This document shows positions 19,072 through 27,968 of a DNA stretch of 64,000 bases, in pieces. Below the pieces are notes generated by a model that made no database searches, was not told where the DNA came from, and saw only the letters and a list, made by a program, of their open reading frames with translations. The stretch covers positions 62,001-126,000 of the forward strand of contig NZ_JALNPR010000004.1 in assembly GCF_023541015.1 (NCBI RefSeq). Reading direction: 5' to 3'. Positions within the stretch are counted from its first letter, which is position 1. Each line of letters opens with the position of its first letter. Source of the stretch: Marivivens donghaensis (GTDB lineage: Bacteria > Pseudomonadota > Alphaproteobacteria > Rhodobacterales > Rhodobacteraceae). The translations under genes were made by a program, and so were the position numbers.

Positions 19072-20630
19072 CGCGGATAAGTTGTAAAATCCTGAATTTA
19101 AAACGCATTGGCGCGGCTGCTTTGGCCGCACTCTTTGCGTGTGACATTGCCACTGCTGAACCCGTTAATCTGCGGACAGAGGGCGGGCTCGCGATTATTG
19201 GCGATGTACTAAGCTTTGATGGCGACTACATGCGCCTGCGGACCGAATACGGCGTTGTGACGGTCGCCTATGCTGGTGTGATTTGCGAGGGATTGCGGTG
19301 CCCTGCTCCCAACGGAGCGGCCGAACTTCGGTTCGCAGGATCGCCCCGCATTGGCGAGGTCCTTCTTCCCGCGTTGGTCGAGGCATATGGACGGCAACGG
19401 AACCTGAATATCTCGGCGCTTGAAGGCGAAAGTGCACTACAATATCAGATCGGGCCTCTCGGTGCGCCCGAACTGCAGGTCTATTTTGCGTTGAACGAGA
19501 GTTCGGTTGGTTTTGAAATGCAGCGCAAAGGAACAGCCGATGTGGTCATGTCTGCGCGTCCCGCGACGGCAGCAGAAAACGCGGCATCAATGGCTGCGGG
19601 TTTAGGGGCGCTTAACGCGAATGGTCGGGGACGCATATTGGCGCTCGATGCTTTGGTGCCCGTTGTATCCCCGCTCCAACCCGTCAAATCTATTTCTCTG
19701 GATGCTCTGTCGTCTGTGTTTAGTGGCGACGTTACAAACTGGTCCGACCTCAAGGGGGAAGATGGGGTAGTCCACCCTGTCTTGGCCGCCGAAAACTCCG
19801 ATCAAGCGCATGGGTTCCAATCCATGGTTTTGGGTGACTCTGCTGCGGTCGAGGATGCTGTTCGGATTGAGGTCGGGCCCGAAATGACCAACCTCGTGGC
19901 CGAAGACCCACTGGCTATCGGTGTTGTGCCGATGGGGGCTTTTGGCAAAGCGGCGCCGATGATTTTGCAGGATGTCTGTGGGTTGAGATCCATCCCTCGT
20001 AGGACCTCGTTGAAGACGGGTGATTATCCACTTACGATGCCGCTTTATCTTTATCTACCTGAATACCGGATCGCACCGCAGGCTGCGGATTTTCTGGCTT
20101 GGCTGCGTAGCAACGAGGCTCAAGCCGTCATTCGGAGAGCTGGTTTTGTGGACCAAGGTGTAGTGCCGATTGGCTGGGATGAGCAAGGCGAGCGGCTTGC
20201 AAACGCTATTTTGCAGGCGGGTAGTGAAGTTTCATTGACCGAGCTTCAAGAAATGTTGCGCACGTTGGATGGGCAAGCCCGATTGTCGACAACCTTCCGA
20301 TTTGCAGAGGGCGCGACCACTCTGACACCTGTTTCTGAATCGTATCTACTGTTCCTCGCCCAAGCGATACGCGATGGTCAGTTTGACGGTCGCCGTCTGG
20401 CCCTTGCGGGTTTTAGCGATGGAACTGGGGCCGCGAGCATCAACAAGAACCTCTCTCAGACTAGGGCCGATGCGGTGTTGGCAGAACTTACAGCAGCACT
20501 GGGTGGCGACGTTCCTGATGGGGTGCGCATTTCGGCGAACGGATTCGGTGAGGCCCTGCCGATGGGCTGCGATGAAACAGAGTGGGGTCGCCGCATGAAT
20601 CGCCGCGTAGAACTCTGGGTCGGTGACTAG
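19068..20630 (+). CDS. PstS-like/OmpA-domain exported protein
   Basis: A 520-aa protein with three parts. Residues 1-30 are a signal peptide ending near CDIATAEP. Residues about 85-340 resemble a phosphate-type (PstS) periplasmic binding fold (LRFAGSPRIGEVLLPALVEAYG, and LAIGVVPMGAFGKAAP). Residues about 400-520 form an OmpA-like peptidoglycan-binding domain (RFAEGATTLTPVSESYL, LSQTRADAVLAEL, NRRVELWV). The fusion should tether the binding domain to the cell wall in the periplasm. It overlaps the preceding gene by 4 bases. No pst transport genes are nearby, so phosphate uptake is doubtful; a sensing or envelope role is inferred. Confidence 0.8.
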   Translation: MTRISCKILNLKRIGAAALAALFACDIATAEPVNLRTEGGLAIIGDVLSFDGDYMRLRTEYGVVTVAYAGVICEGLRCPAPNGAAELRFAGSPRIGEVLLPALVEAYGRQRNLNISALEGESALQYQIGPLGAPELQVYFALNESSVGFEMQRKGTADVVMSARPATAAENAASMAAGLGALNANGRGRILALDALVPVVSPLQPVKSISLDALSSVFSGDVTNWSDLKGEDGVVHPVLAAENSDQAHGFQSMVLGDSAAVEDAVRIEVGPEMTNLVAEDPLAIGVVPMGAFGKAAPMILQDVCGLRSIPRRTSLKTGDYPLTMPLYLYLPEYRIAPQAADFLAWLRSNEAQAVIRRAGFVDQGVVPIGWDEQGERLANAILQAGSEVSLTELQEMLRTLDGQARLSTTFRFAEGATTLTPVSESYLLFLAQAIRDGQFDGRRLALAGFSDGTGAASINKNLSQTRADAVLAELTAALGGDVPDGVRISANGFGEALPMGCDETEWGRRMNRRVELWVGD

Positions 20631-21388
20631 ATCAGACCCTCGGCGCGGAAACTGAGTTCCCGAGATTTTCCAATGATCAGATGATCATGCAGCGTGATCC
20701 CCATGACGGTTAACGCCTGCTCGATTTGATGCGTGATGGTTATGTCAGCTTCTGACGGGGTCGGATCGCCAGACGGATGATTATGAACGAGGATCAAAGC
20801 GGAGGCGTTCAATTCAAGGGACCGTTTGACGACTTCTCTTGGATAAACGGGCACATGATCGACCGTGCCTTTGGACTGCTCTTCATCTGCAATCAGGACG
20901 TTCTTACGGTCGAGAAACAGGATGCGGAATTGTTCGGTTTCCCGATGCGCCATGACCGTGTGGCAGTAGTCGAGAACTTCACTCCAACTGCTGATCACCT
21001 GACGTTGCATGATTTTGGATCGTGCGAGCCGTTGCGCGGCTGCCTCGATGATCTTGAGTTCAACGACGACCGCATCACCGACGCCTTTGATCCCTTTAAG
21101 AGTCGCAGTTGGCGCGGTGACGACACGACCGAAATCCCCGAATTTATCCAAAAGCGCATGCGCCAGTGGTTTCACATCCTGACGCGGAATGGCGCGAAAA
21201 AGCACGAGTTCTAGCATTTCGTAGTCGGGGAGGGCTGCTGCGCCACCCGTCATGAATCGTTCCCGTAGGCGGGTGCGGTGATCTTTGATGTAGGATGGCT
21301 GCCCTTTTGCCTGAATAGGCAAAACAACCTCATCATTGAGGTCGAAAAACGGGAGTGGCGCTTCGGCCATGTGCGGGGACTGGGTCAT
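20627..21388 (-). CDS. radC: RadC family JAB-domain protein
   Basis: A 253-aa RadC protein. An N-terminal helix-hairpin-helix region (KGIKGVGDAVVVELKIIEAAAQRL, about 90-113) precedes the JAB/MPN domain with the zinc-metalloprotease motif ALILVHNHPSGDPTPSEADI (about residues 203-222), whose two His and Asp are intact. Despite the name, RadC's role in DNA repair is unproven. It converges on the OmpA-domain gene with a 4-base overlap, and lies just downstream of dnaJ on the same strand, separated by a terminator. Confidence 0.9.
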   Translation of the reverse strand: MTQSPHMAEAPLPFFDLNDEVVLPIQAKGQPSYIKDHRTRLRERFMTGGAAALPDYEMLELVLFRAIPRQDVKPLAHALLDKFGDFGRVVTAPTATLKGIKGVGDAVVVELKIIEAAAQRLARSKIMQRQVISSWSEVLDYCHTVMAHRETEQFRILFLDRKNVLIADEEQSKGTVDHVPVYPREVVKRSLELNASALILVHNHPSGDPTPSEADITITHQIEQALTVMGITLHDHLIIGKSRELSFRAEGLI

Positions 21389-21426
21389 ACTGCGAGCATT
21401 GCCGATGACAGATTAAGGCCGAGTAA

Positions 21427-21458
21427 ACGAAAAAGGGCGACCGTGATGGCCGCCCTTT
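21427..21458 (-). terminator. Rho-independent terminator after dnaJ
   Basis: On the minus strand AAAGGGCGGCC (21458-21448) pairs with GGTCGCCCTTT (21442-21432) with one G-U pair and an ATCAC loop, followed by TTTTCG. It lies 22 bases beyond the dnaJ stop and ends the dnaK-dnaJ transcript. Confidence 0.9.
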
Positions 21459-21480
21459 GATCGTTGGGATGATGGCTGGA

Positions 21481-22623
21481 TTAGCCTTTCATCGAGTCCC
21501 AGAACCCTTTGACCGCCGAAAAGAATTTCGACGAATGCGGGTTGTTTTCGGTGCTGAGCTCTTGGAACTCGTGGAGGAGTTCCTTTTGCTTGGACGTCAA
21601 TTTCACAGGTGTCTCGACAACCAGCTCAATCAGCATATCGCCAGTTGAGCCACCACGCAGAGCGGGCATACCTTTACCGCGAAGACGCATCTGGCGACCA
21701 GATTGGCTGCCTTCAGGGATCTTCACGCGGCTACGGCCACCTTCGATTGTTGGCACCTCAACTTCGCCGCCCAGTGCTGCATCAACCATCGATACTGGAA
21801 CGCGGCAGAACAAGGATGTTCCTTCGCGTTCAAAGAGCTCGTGCTCTGCCACTTCGATAAAGATATACAGGTCGCCCGATGGGCCACCGCGTAGACCGGC
21901 TTCGCCTTCGCCAGCGAGGCGGATGCGAGTGCCAGTTTCGACGCCTGCCGGGATGTTGACCGACAGTGCTTTTTCTTTTTCGACGCGGCCTGCACCGTGG
22001 CAGGATTTGCACGGGTTCTTGATCGTCTGACCCATGCCGTTACAGGTCGGACAGGTCCGTTCGACGGTAAAGAAGCCCTGTTGAGCGCGCACTTTACCCA
22101 TGCCCGAGCAGGTTGGACAGGTGATGGGTTCGCTGCCGCCTTCGGCGCCCGTTCCGTTACACGAACCACACTGGCTCGATGCTGGAATGTTGATGGTCTT
22201 TTGCAGACCGCCAAAGGCTTCTTCGAGCGTGATGCGCAGGTTGTAGCGCAGGTCGTTGCCGCGTTGCGCGCGCGAACGGCCACCGCCTTGACGGCCACCA
22301 CCCATGAAGTCGCCAAACAGATCGTCGAAAACATCAGAGAAGGCAGAGGCAAAGTCGCCGTGCCCTTGACCACCACGTGGTCCGCCACCCATGCCACCAT
22401 CAAACGCAGCATGGCCATAACGGTCATAGGCTGCCTTTTTGTTGGCGTCTTTCAGGACGTCATAGGCCTCGTTCACTTCTTTGAACTGGGATTCTGCGTC
22501 CGGATTGTCAGAGTTACGGTCTGGGTGCAGTTCTTTGGCTTTCGTGCGGTAGGCCTTTTTCAGCTCTTCCGCGGTCGCGCCTTTGGATACACCTAAAACT
22601 TCGTAATAATCGCGTTTTGACAT
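21481..22623 (-). CDS. dnaJ: Chaperone DnaJ
   Basis: A 380-aa Hsp40 that stimulates the DnaK ATPase and delivers substrates. The J domain (residues 1-70) has the HPD motif in [12 protein letters not shown] Gly/Phe region with [16 protein letters not shown] follows, then the zinc-finger domain with four CxxCxGxG-type repeats ([36 protein letters not shown]) and the C-terminal substrate-binding domains. It is 72 bp after dnaK with a hairpin between. Confidence 0.97.
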   Translation of the reverse strand: MSKRDYYEVLGVSKGATAEELKKAYRTKAKELHPDRNSDNPDAESQFKEVNEAYDVLKDANKKAAYDRYGHAAFDGGMGGGPRGGQGHGDFASAFSDVFDDLFGDFMGGGRQGGGRSRAQRGNDLRYNLRITLEEAFGGLQKTINIPASSQCGSCNGTGAEGGSEPITCPTCSGMGKVRAQQGFFTVERTCPTCNGMGQTIKNPCKSCHGAGRVEKEKALSVNIPAGVETGTRIRLAGEGEAGLRGGPSGDLYIFIEVAEHELFEREGTSLFCRVPVSMVDAALGGEVEVPTIEGGRSRVKIPEGSQSGRQMRLRGKGMPALRGGSTGDMLIELVVETPVKLTSKQKELLHEFQELSTENNPHSSKFFSAVKGFWDSMKG

Positions 22624-22649
22624 GCGTTCCCCCTTTGGGAAAGGAACAA

Positions 22650-22674
22650 ACCGGCCCAGTCAGTCTGGGCCGGC
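22650..22674 (-). terminator. Hairpin between dnaK and dnaJ (partial terminator or processing site)
   Basis: CCGGCCCAG and CTGGGCCGG form a perfect 9-bp stem with a 5-base loop, followed on the minus strand by TTTGTTCC, a weak U-tract. It could lower dnaJ expression relative to dnaK or protect the dnaK mRNA end. Confidence 0.6.
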
Positions 22675-22695
22675 CTATTCACAGCAGGGCTATGA

Positions 22696-24597
22696 TTAGC
22701 CGCGCTTGTCTTCGCCAAGGTCCTCGAAGTCAGCGTCGAGGATGTCGTCATCTGCACCATCGTTGTCAGCAGCGTCAGAGTCGCCACCTTCTTGGGATGC
22801 TTTGTAGATGGCTTCACCAAGGCGCATGGATGCTTCGGTTACGTTCTGGATGCCCGACTTGATCTTGCCAGCATCGTCACCTTCAAGTTCGTCCTTGAGG
22901 GCAGCGACTGCCAGTTCGATTGCTTCGATGGTCGACGGGTCAACCTTGTCGCCGTGCTCTTCGATCGATTTCTCGGTTGCGTGAACGAGGCTTTCAGCCT
23001 GGTTTTTCGCTTCGACCAACTCTTTACGCTTCTTATCGGCTTCTGCGTTTTCTTCTGCGTCCTTGACCATCTTTTCGATGTCTTCGTCCGACAGACCGCC
23101 AGAGGCCTGAATCGTAATCTGCTGTTCTTTACCTGTGCCTTTGTCTTTCGCGCCAACGGATACGATACCGTTTGCGTCGATGTCGAAGGTCACTTCGATC
23201 TGTGGCATGCCGCGCGGTGCTGGCGGGATGTTTTCGAGGTTGAACTGACCGAGCATTTTGTTGTCGGCAGCCATCTCGCGTTCACCCTGGAACACACGAA
23301 TGGTCACAGCGTTCTGGTTGTCTTCTGCGGTTGAGAAGACTTGGGATTTTTTGGTCGGGATCGTGGTGTTGCGGTCGATCAGACGGGTGAACACGCCACC
23401 CAACGTTTCGATGCCCAGCGACAGCGGGGTTACGTCCAGAAGAACGAGGTCCTTCAGGTCGCCCTGCAAAACGCCTGCCTGAATAGCAGCGCCCATTGCA
23501 ACAACTTCGTCCGGGTTCACACCCTTGTGCGGCTCTTTACCGAAGAATTTGGTTACTTCTTCGATAACTTTAGGCATGCGGGTCATACCACCGACCAGAA
23601 CGACTTCGTCGATGTCGGAAGTGGTGAGACCAGCGTCCTTCAGAGCAGCCTGACACGGTTTGATCGAGTTCTTGATCAGGTCAGCAACGAGGCTTTCCAG
23701 CTTTGCACGGGTCAGTTTCATGACCATGTGCAACGGCTGACCGTTCGAACCCATCGAGATGAACGGCTGGTTGATTTCGGTCTGCTGCGACGAGGACAGT
23801 TCGATTTTGGCTTTTTCAGCGGCTTCTTTCAGACGCTGCAGAGCCATTTTGTCAGAGGTCAGGTCAACGCCGTGCTCTTTCTTGAACTCGTCAGCGAGGT
23901 AGTTGACGATGCGCATGTCAAAGTCTTCACCGCCGAGGAAGGTGTCGCCGTTGGTCGATTTTACTTCGAATAGACCATCGTCGATTTCGAGGATGGTAAC
24001 GTCGAATGTACCGCCGCCAAGGTCATAAACAGCGATGGTTTTGGTTTCATCTTTGTCCAGACCGTAGGCGAGTGCCGCAGCGGTCGGTTCGTTGATGATA
24101 CGCAGAACTTCGAGGCCAGCGATTTTGCCAGCGTCTTTGGTTGCCTGACGCTGAGCGTCGTTAAAGTATGCCGGAACGGTGATAACCGCTTGGGTCACGT
24201 CTTCGCCAAGGTAAGATTCAGCGGTTTCTTTCATCTTTTGCAGAATGAAAGCCGAAACTTGGCTCGGAGAGTATTTCTCGCCACGGATCTCAACCCATGC
24301 GTCGCCGTTGCCGCCGTCTACAATTGCGTAGGGGACGAGCTTCTTGTCTTTTTCGACTTCAGCGTCGGTGGTGCGACGACCGATAAGACGCTTAACAGCG
24401 AATACGGTGTTATCAGGGTTGGTGACGGCCTGGCGTTTTGCCGGCTGACCAACAAGGCGCTCGTCTTCGGTGAAACCGACGATCGACGGAGTGGTACGTG
24501 CGCCTTCAGCGTTTTCGATGACGCGCGGTTTGGAACCATCAAGGATGGCTACGCAGGAGTTCGTGGTACCAAGGTCAATACCAATGACTTTTCCCAT
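22696..24597 (-). CDS. dnaK: Chaperone DnaK (Hsp70)
   Basis: A 633-aa Hsp70. The ATPase domain begins [17 protein letters not shown] and includes [15 protein letters not shown] and [16 protein letters not shown]. The linker [16 protein letters not shown] (about 386-401) leads to the substrate-binding domain, and the tail ends in acidic [19 protein letters not shown] candidate heat-shock promoter lies 115-143 bases upstream. It is divergent from alkB across 191 bp. Confidence 0.98.
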   Translation of the reverse strand: MGKVIGIDLGTTNSCVAILDGSKPRVIENAEGARTTPSIVGFTEDERLVGQPAKRQAVTNPDNTVFAVKRLIGRRTTDAEVEKDKKLVPYAIVDGGNGDAWVEIRGEKYSPSQVSAFILQKMKETAESYLGEDVTQAVITVPAYFNDAQRQATKDAGKIAGLEVLRIINEPTAAALAYGLDKDETKTIAVYDLGGGTFDVTILEIDDGLFEVKSTNGDTFLGGEDFDMRIVNYLADEFKKEHGVDLTSDKMALQRLKEAAEKAKIELSSSQQTEINQPFISMGSNGQPLHMVMKLTRAKLESLVADLIKNSIKPCQAALKDAGLTTSDIDEVVLVGGMTRMPKVIEEVTKFFGKEPHKGVNPDEVVAMGAAIQAGVLQGDLKDLVLLDVTPLSLGIETLGGVFTRLIDRNTTIPTKKSQVFSTAEDNQNAVTIRVFQGEREMAADNKMLGQFNLENIPPAPRGMPQIEVTFDIDANGIVSVGAKDKGTGKEQQITIQASGGLSDEDIEKMVKDAEENAEADKKRKELVEAKNQAESLVHATEKSIEEHGDKVDPSTIEAIELAVAALKDELEGDDAGKIKSGIQNVTEASMRLGEAIYKASQEGGDSDAADNDGADDDILDADFEDLGEDKRG

Positions 24598-24711
24598 TTT
24601 TCAAATCCCTCTTCTTAGGCGGTTTGAGCTGCCCAGGCCCGGTGAACGGCACCTGAACCATCTGGAGTTAAATCTGGCTCGGAAAGTGGTCCGAACCGTG
24701 GATCAACGGGT

Positions 24712-24740
24712 ATATAAGGTTGACAATTGCTGCCTGCAAC
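24712..24740 (-). promoter_or_regulatory. Candidate RpoH (heat-shock) promoter for dnaK
   Basis: On the minus strand GTTG (24740-24737), an 18-base spacer and CTTATAT (24718-24712) match the alphaproteobacterial RpoH consensus CTTG-17/18-CYTATNT with one mismatch. It is placed 115 bases before the dnaK start. No CIRCE element is seen in this gap. Confidence 0.5.
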
Positions 24741-24788
24741 GGGGGCAGGGCCGCAAAGATGGTAAAAAACAACTTGGGCAACAAAGAT

Positions 24789-25406
24789 ATGCAGGATCAA
24801 CCAGAGCCAACCCTGACTGTTCGCGGCGTCAACGTGTTCAAGGGGCTATTATCGAAAGCCGAGCAGTCTGCGATGGTTGATGATTTGCGCGTGGTTGCCC
24901 AAGTGGCTCCGTTCTTTACGCCGAAAACGGCAAGCGGGCAGTCGATGAGCGTTAAGATGACATCCGCAGGTCGATTCGGTTGGGTGTCTGATGCAAATGG
25001 TTATCGCTACGAACAGCAGCACCCCTCAGGTGTCGCTTGGCCTGAGATTCCTCAATCAGTTCTTGCCGTTTGGAATGCGGTCTCTCGGTCAGAGCGAAGT
25101 CCTGAAAGTTGTCTGATCAACTACTATTCCTCGACAGCGAAAATGGGTTTGCATCAGGATCGGGATGAAAAGGATTTCAGCGCGCCTGTGGTTTCGATTT
25201 CTTTGGGAGACTCTGCATTGTTCCGCATTGGAAACGAAACACGCGGTGGTTCGACCGAGAGTATCTGGTTGGAAAGCGGCGATGTCTGTGTCCTCGGAGG
25301 GCCTTCGCGCCTTCTGTTTCACGGCATTGACCGAGTGAAGCCGAACACATCAACGCTGCTGACCAATGGTGGTAGGATCAACGTCACATTGCGGGTGGTG
25401 ACGTGA
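24789..25406 (+). CDS. alkB: Alpha-ketoglutarate-dependent DNA dealkylase AlkB
   Basis: A 205-aa Fe(II)/2-oxoglutarate dioxygenase that removes alkyl groups from 1-methyladenine and 3-methylcytosine. The iron ligands are His and Asp of LHQDRDEKD and the His of LLFHGIDR. The 2-oxoglutarate-binding arginine is in GGRINVTLR at the C-terminus. The NYY motif (LINYYSSTAKMG) that binds cosubstrate is present. The start is uncertain: ATG 24789 gives the usual length, but ATG 24759 is in frame and neither has a clear ribosome binding site. It is divergent from dnaK and convergent with the export permease. Confidence 0.92.
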   Translation: MQDQPEPTLTVRGVNVFKGLLSKAEQSAMVDDLRVVAQVAPFFTPKTASGQSMSVKMTSAGRFGWVSDANGYRYEQQHPSGVAWPEIPQSVLAVWNAVSRSERSPESCLINYYSSTAKMGLHQDRDEKDFSAPVVSISLGDSALFRIGNETRGGSTESIWLESGDVCVLGGPSRLLFHGIDRVKPNTSTLLTNGGRINVTLRVVT

Positions 25407-26228
25407 TTACCGAGCGGCGCTCCAGCTTTCGGATGCATATTTGCGGGTAAAGAATTCGGCCATGAGGCCGATTGTGATGCAAATGACACTGACGACGATT
25501 GGGTAAGTGTAATTGCTGTGGTGCGGGTAGTAGTTCACGAAAACAAATCCGCGCTCCTGATCGATACAATGGAACAGTGGGTTCCAGTCAAACATGGCGA
25601 GAATGTAGCTCGGCGTTGCGTTGGCGACGAACATCTTGCCCGATGCGATCATGTTCATGCGTGCATAGATCTGTTGTGCAATGCCTGTGAACTCGGGGAG
25701 CCATGGTTTCACCGACAGAAAAATCACGCCGATTGCCACGCCCGAGAACCAAGCGAGCAACAACATTGCCATCGCGCCAACGGGATTATCGATCGAGATC
25801 GGGTTCCCGATCACGTGGTAGAGATACAGGATAGTCAGAAGCGAGAGCACCTGTGTGTAGAGCGAGCCTAGTGCCGCAGATGAGATCAGTATTAATGAGT
25901 TCAGTGGTGCGTGTTTGAGCATGGCTGAGGTCGATCCGCCAGACCCAAAAACGGCGCCCATCGCCTTGGTATGGGTGAGAAAGAGAAACACGCCTGACAT
26001 AATGTAGAGGAGGAAATCGCCACGGATCTGGCTCCGTCGCATGCCAAGAAGTTGGAACATCGCATAGAACGCACCAACAAAAACGAGCGCCTGCACCATG
26101 TTCATCAACAGGCCGACGATTGCGTTGCGGTGGCTCTTGCGAATTTCGCGCACAGTCGAGTGGAAGATGAGTTCCAGCATGGACCCGAGGGACCCCAGCA
26201 TTGTGCGCGGTTGCTTGACTTGGAACAT
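25407..26228 (-). CDS. ABC-2 type polysaccharide export permease (KpsM-like)
   Basis: A 273-aa inner-membrane permease of the capsule/polysaccharide exporter type. About six hydrophobic segments are visible, for example IVGLLMNMVQALVFVGAFY, LISSAALGSLYTQVLSLLTI, MAMLLLAWFSGVAIGVIFL and PIVVSVICITIGLMAEFF. The N-terminal amphipathic LIFHSTVREIRKSHRNAIV is typical of BexB/KpsM permeases. The ATG at 26228 is preferred over the TTG at 26273, because the family usually begins MFQVKQPRT. The partner ATPase (KpsT) is not in the window. It lies beside cysQ, kdsB and sugar-transferase genes on the opposite strand. Confidence 0.85.
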   Translation of the reverse strand: MFQVKQPRTMLGSLGSMLELIFHSTVREIRKSHRNAIVGLLMNMVQALVFVGAFYAMFQLLGMRRSQIRGDFLLYIMSGVFLFLTHTKAMGAVFGSGGSTSAMLKHAPLNSLILISSAALGSLYTQVLSLLTILYLYHVIGNPISIDNPVGAMAMLLLAWFSGVAIGVIFLSVKPWLPEFTGIAQQIYARMNMIASGKMFVANATPSYILAMFDWNPLFHCIDQERGFVFVNYYPHHSNYTYPIVVSVICITIGLMAEFFTRKYASESWSAAR

Positions 26229-26296
26229 CTTAAACTTGCCTGTGACTGGCCGGGTCTTACGCCCGAATATCAACGAATTTCTTGCCGTTCTCTTAA

Positions 26297-26314
26297 GCCT
26301 CTACCATAAGAGGC
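26297..26314. promoter_or_regulatory. Perfect 6-bp inverted repeat in kpsM-like/cysQ divergent gap
   Basis: GCCTCT (26297-26302) and AGAGGC (26309-26314) flank ACCATA. It lies between the divergent starts of the export permease and cysQ. It could be an operator or a hairpin in the cysQ leader. Confidence 0.3.
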
Positions 26315-26369
26315 ACGACTTTGCCGATCAATTTTATGGTAAATACGGGCAGTCCGTCAGGAGAATTTA

Positions 26370-27167
26370 ATGAATTTAGAAAAACTCGTCACCGTGATGC
26401 GTCAACTCTCGCTCGAAGCGGGGGACAAGATCATGGAAGTTTACAACAGTCCTGACTTTGAAATTAAGACCAAAAGCGACGAGAGCCCAGTGACCGAGGC
26501 CGATGAAGCTGCTGATGCGATCATCGCCGCTGGTCTCCGCGCGGCGTTCCCCGATGTGGCCCTTGTCACCGAAGAGCAAGCGGACAGCCATGGCCAAGAT
26601 GTTTCAACGTTTTTGATCGTTGATCCGCTCGATGGCACCAAAGAATTCATCAACCGCCGCGGCGACTTCACAGTGAACATTGCTTATGTTCTGGATGGTT
26701 CGCCTGTGCGCGGTATTGTCTATGCGCCAGCAAAAGAACGCTTGTTCTACACCGATGCCGGCGGTAACGCGGTCGAAGAAGTCGGTCCGTTCGACAAAGA
26801 AACCGTTGGCGAATTGAAGCCTATTCGTGTGTCGAAACCCGACAATGAGGCGCTGTTCGTCGTCGCTTCGAAATCGCACCGTGATCAGGCAACAGATGAC
26901 TATTTGGCGAAGTATAAAGCCAAAGATTTAAAGTCCGCAGGTTCGTCGCTGAAGTTTTGTCTTGTTGCCACGGGTGAAGCCGACCTCTATCCGCGCGTTG
27001 GCCGCACGATGGAGTGGGATACGGCTGCAGGTCATGCTGTCTTGGTCGGCGCAGGTGGCGACGTTGTGCGTTTCGATAACCATCAGCCGCTTCGCTATGG
27101 CAAAGAGGGCTTCGCGAACCCGTTCTTTATCGCCTATGCGCCGGGCGTTGATCTCAAGGAGGCTTAA
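26370..27167 (+). CDS. cysQ: 3'(2'),5'-bisphosphate nucleotidase CysQ
   Basis: A 265-aa Mg2+-dependent phosphatase that hydrolyses 3'-phosphoadenosine 5'-phosphate (PAP), the by-product of PAPS-using sulfotransferases and reductases. The inositol-monophosphatase signature DPLDGTKEFINRRGDFTVN (residues about 84-102) and the second motif EWDTAAGHAVL (about 210) are complete, as is the upstream metal ligand in VTEEQAD. GGAG upstream of ATG 26370 gives a good start. It lies one base before the kdsB GTG and 8 kb from a sulfotransferase, so it may clear PAP made while sulfating a surface glycan. Confidence 0.93.
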   Translation: MNLEKLVTVMRQLSLEAGDKIMEVYNSPDFEIKTKSDESPVTEADEAADAIIAAGLRAAFPDVALVTEEQADSHGQDVSTFLIVDPLDGTKEFINRRGDFTVNIAYVLDGSPVRGIVYAPAKERLFYTDAGGNAVEEVGPFDKETVGELKPIRVSKPDNEALFVVASKSHRDQATDDYLAKYKAKDLKSAGSSLKFCLVATGEADLYPRVGRTMEWDTAAGHAVLVGAGGDVVRFDNHQPLRYGKEGFANPFFIAYAPGVDLKEA

Positions 27168-27968
27168 GTGTCCACACTCATCGTAATCCCAGCACGGTTT
27201 GCGTCCACCCGCTATCCGGGGAAGCCTCTTGTTAAGCTAAAAGGCGCAACGGGTGAAGCGAAAAGCCTGATCAAGCGCAGCTGGGAAGCCGCGATGATGG
27301 TTCAAGGCGTGGACAAGGTTGTCGTTGCAACTGACGACGACCGCATTCGCGAGGCTGCGGAAGCGTTCGGTGCCGAGGTCGTTATGACCTCTGAGTCCTG
27401 CCAGAACGGCACAGAGCGTTGCGCCGAAGCGTTTGATAAACTGGGCGGCGGTTACGATGTTGTTGTGAACCTTCAAGGTGACGCACCACTGACCCCGCAT
27501 TGGTTCGTAGAAGAGCTGATCAAGGGCCTCAAGGCGAGCCCCGTTGCCGAAGTTGCGACACCTGTTCTGCGGACCGAAGGTGAAGCTCTCAACGGGTTCC
27601 TTGAAGATCGCCGCGCTGGGCGTGTTGGTGGCACGACCGCTGTGTTCGGCATCGACTATAACGCACTCTATTTCAGCAAAGAGGTCATTCCCTACACTGG
27701 CAAGACTTACGCTGATGACGAAGAAACACCCGTTTTCCACCACGTCGGTGTCTATGCCTATCGTCCTTCGGCTTTGGCTGCTTACCCGCGCTGGGCTGCT
27801 GGCCCGTTGGAAAAACTGGAAGGGCTTGAGCAGCTACGTTTCCTTGAACGTGGCGTGCATGTTCTCTGCGTTGAGGTCGAAGCCCGTGGTCGCCAATTCT
27901 GGGAATTGAATAACCCCGAAGACGTGCCGCGCATCGAAGCGATGCTCAAGAAAATGGGAGCGGCGTGA
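27168..27968 (+). CDS. kdsB: 3-deoxy-manno-octulosonate cytidylyltransferase KdsB
   Basis: A 266-aa enzyme that makes CMP-Kdo, used for lipid A core and for Kdo-anchored capsule. The nucleotide-binding N-terminus LIVIPARFASTRYPGKPL and VVVNLQGDAPLTP (about 100-112) are family signatures. In many KdsB the motif reads NVQGDEP; the D-A-P here is a small variation seen in some homologues. The GTG start has AAGGAGG upstream. It overlaps the next gene (GTGA), and with kdsD at 39.7 kb provides Kdo activation. Confidence 0.92.
   Translation: MSTLIVIPARFASTRYPGKPLVKLKGATGEAKSLIKRSWEAAMMVQGVDKVVVATDDDRIREAAEAFGAEVVMTSESCQNGTERCAEAFDKLGGGYDVVVNLQGDAPLTPHWFVEELIKGLKASPVAEVATPVLRTEGEALNGFLEDRRAGRVGGTTAVFGIDYNALYFSKEVIPYTGKTYADDEETPVFHHVGVYAYRPSALAAYPRWAAGPLEKLEGLEQLRFLERGVHVLCVEVEARGRQFWELNNPEDVPRIEAMLKKMGAA

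Noticed and set aside
24598-24788. CIRCE element in the dnaK upstream region
   Set aside because: No TTAGCACTC-N9-GAGTGCTAA is seen. An RpoH-type promoter fits better.
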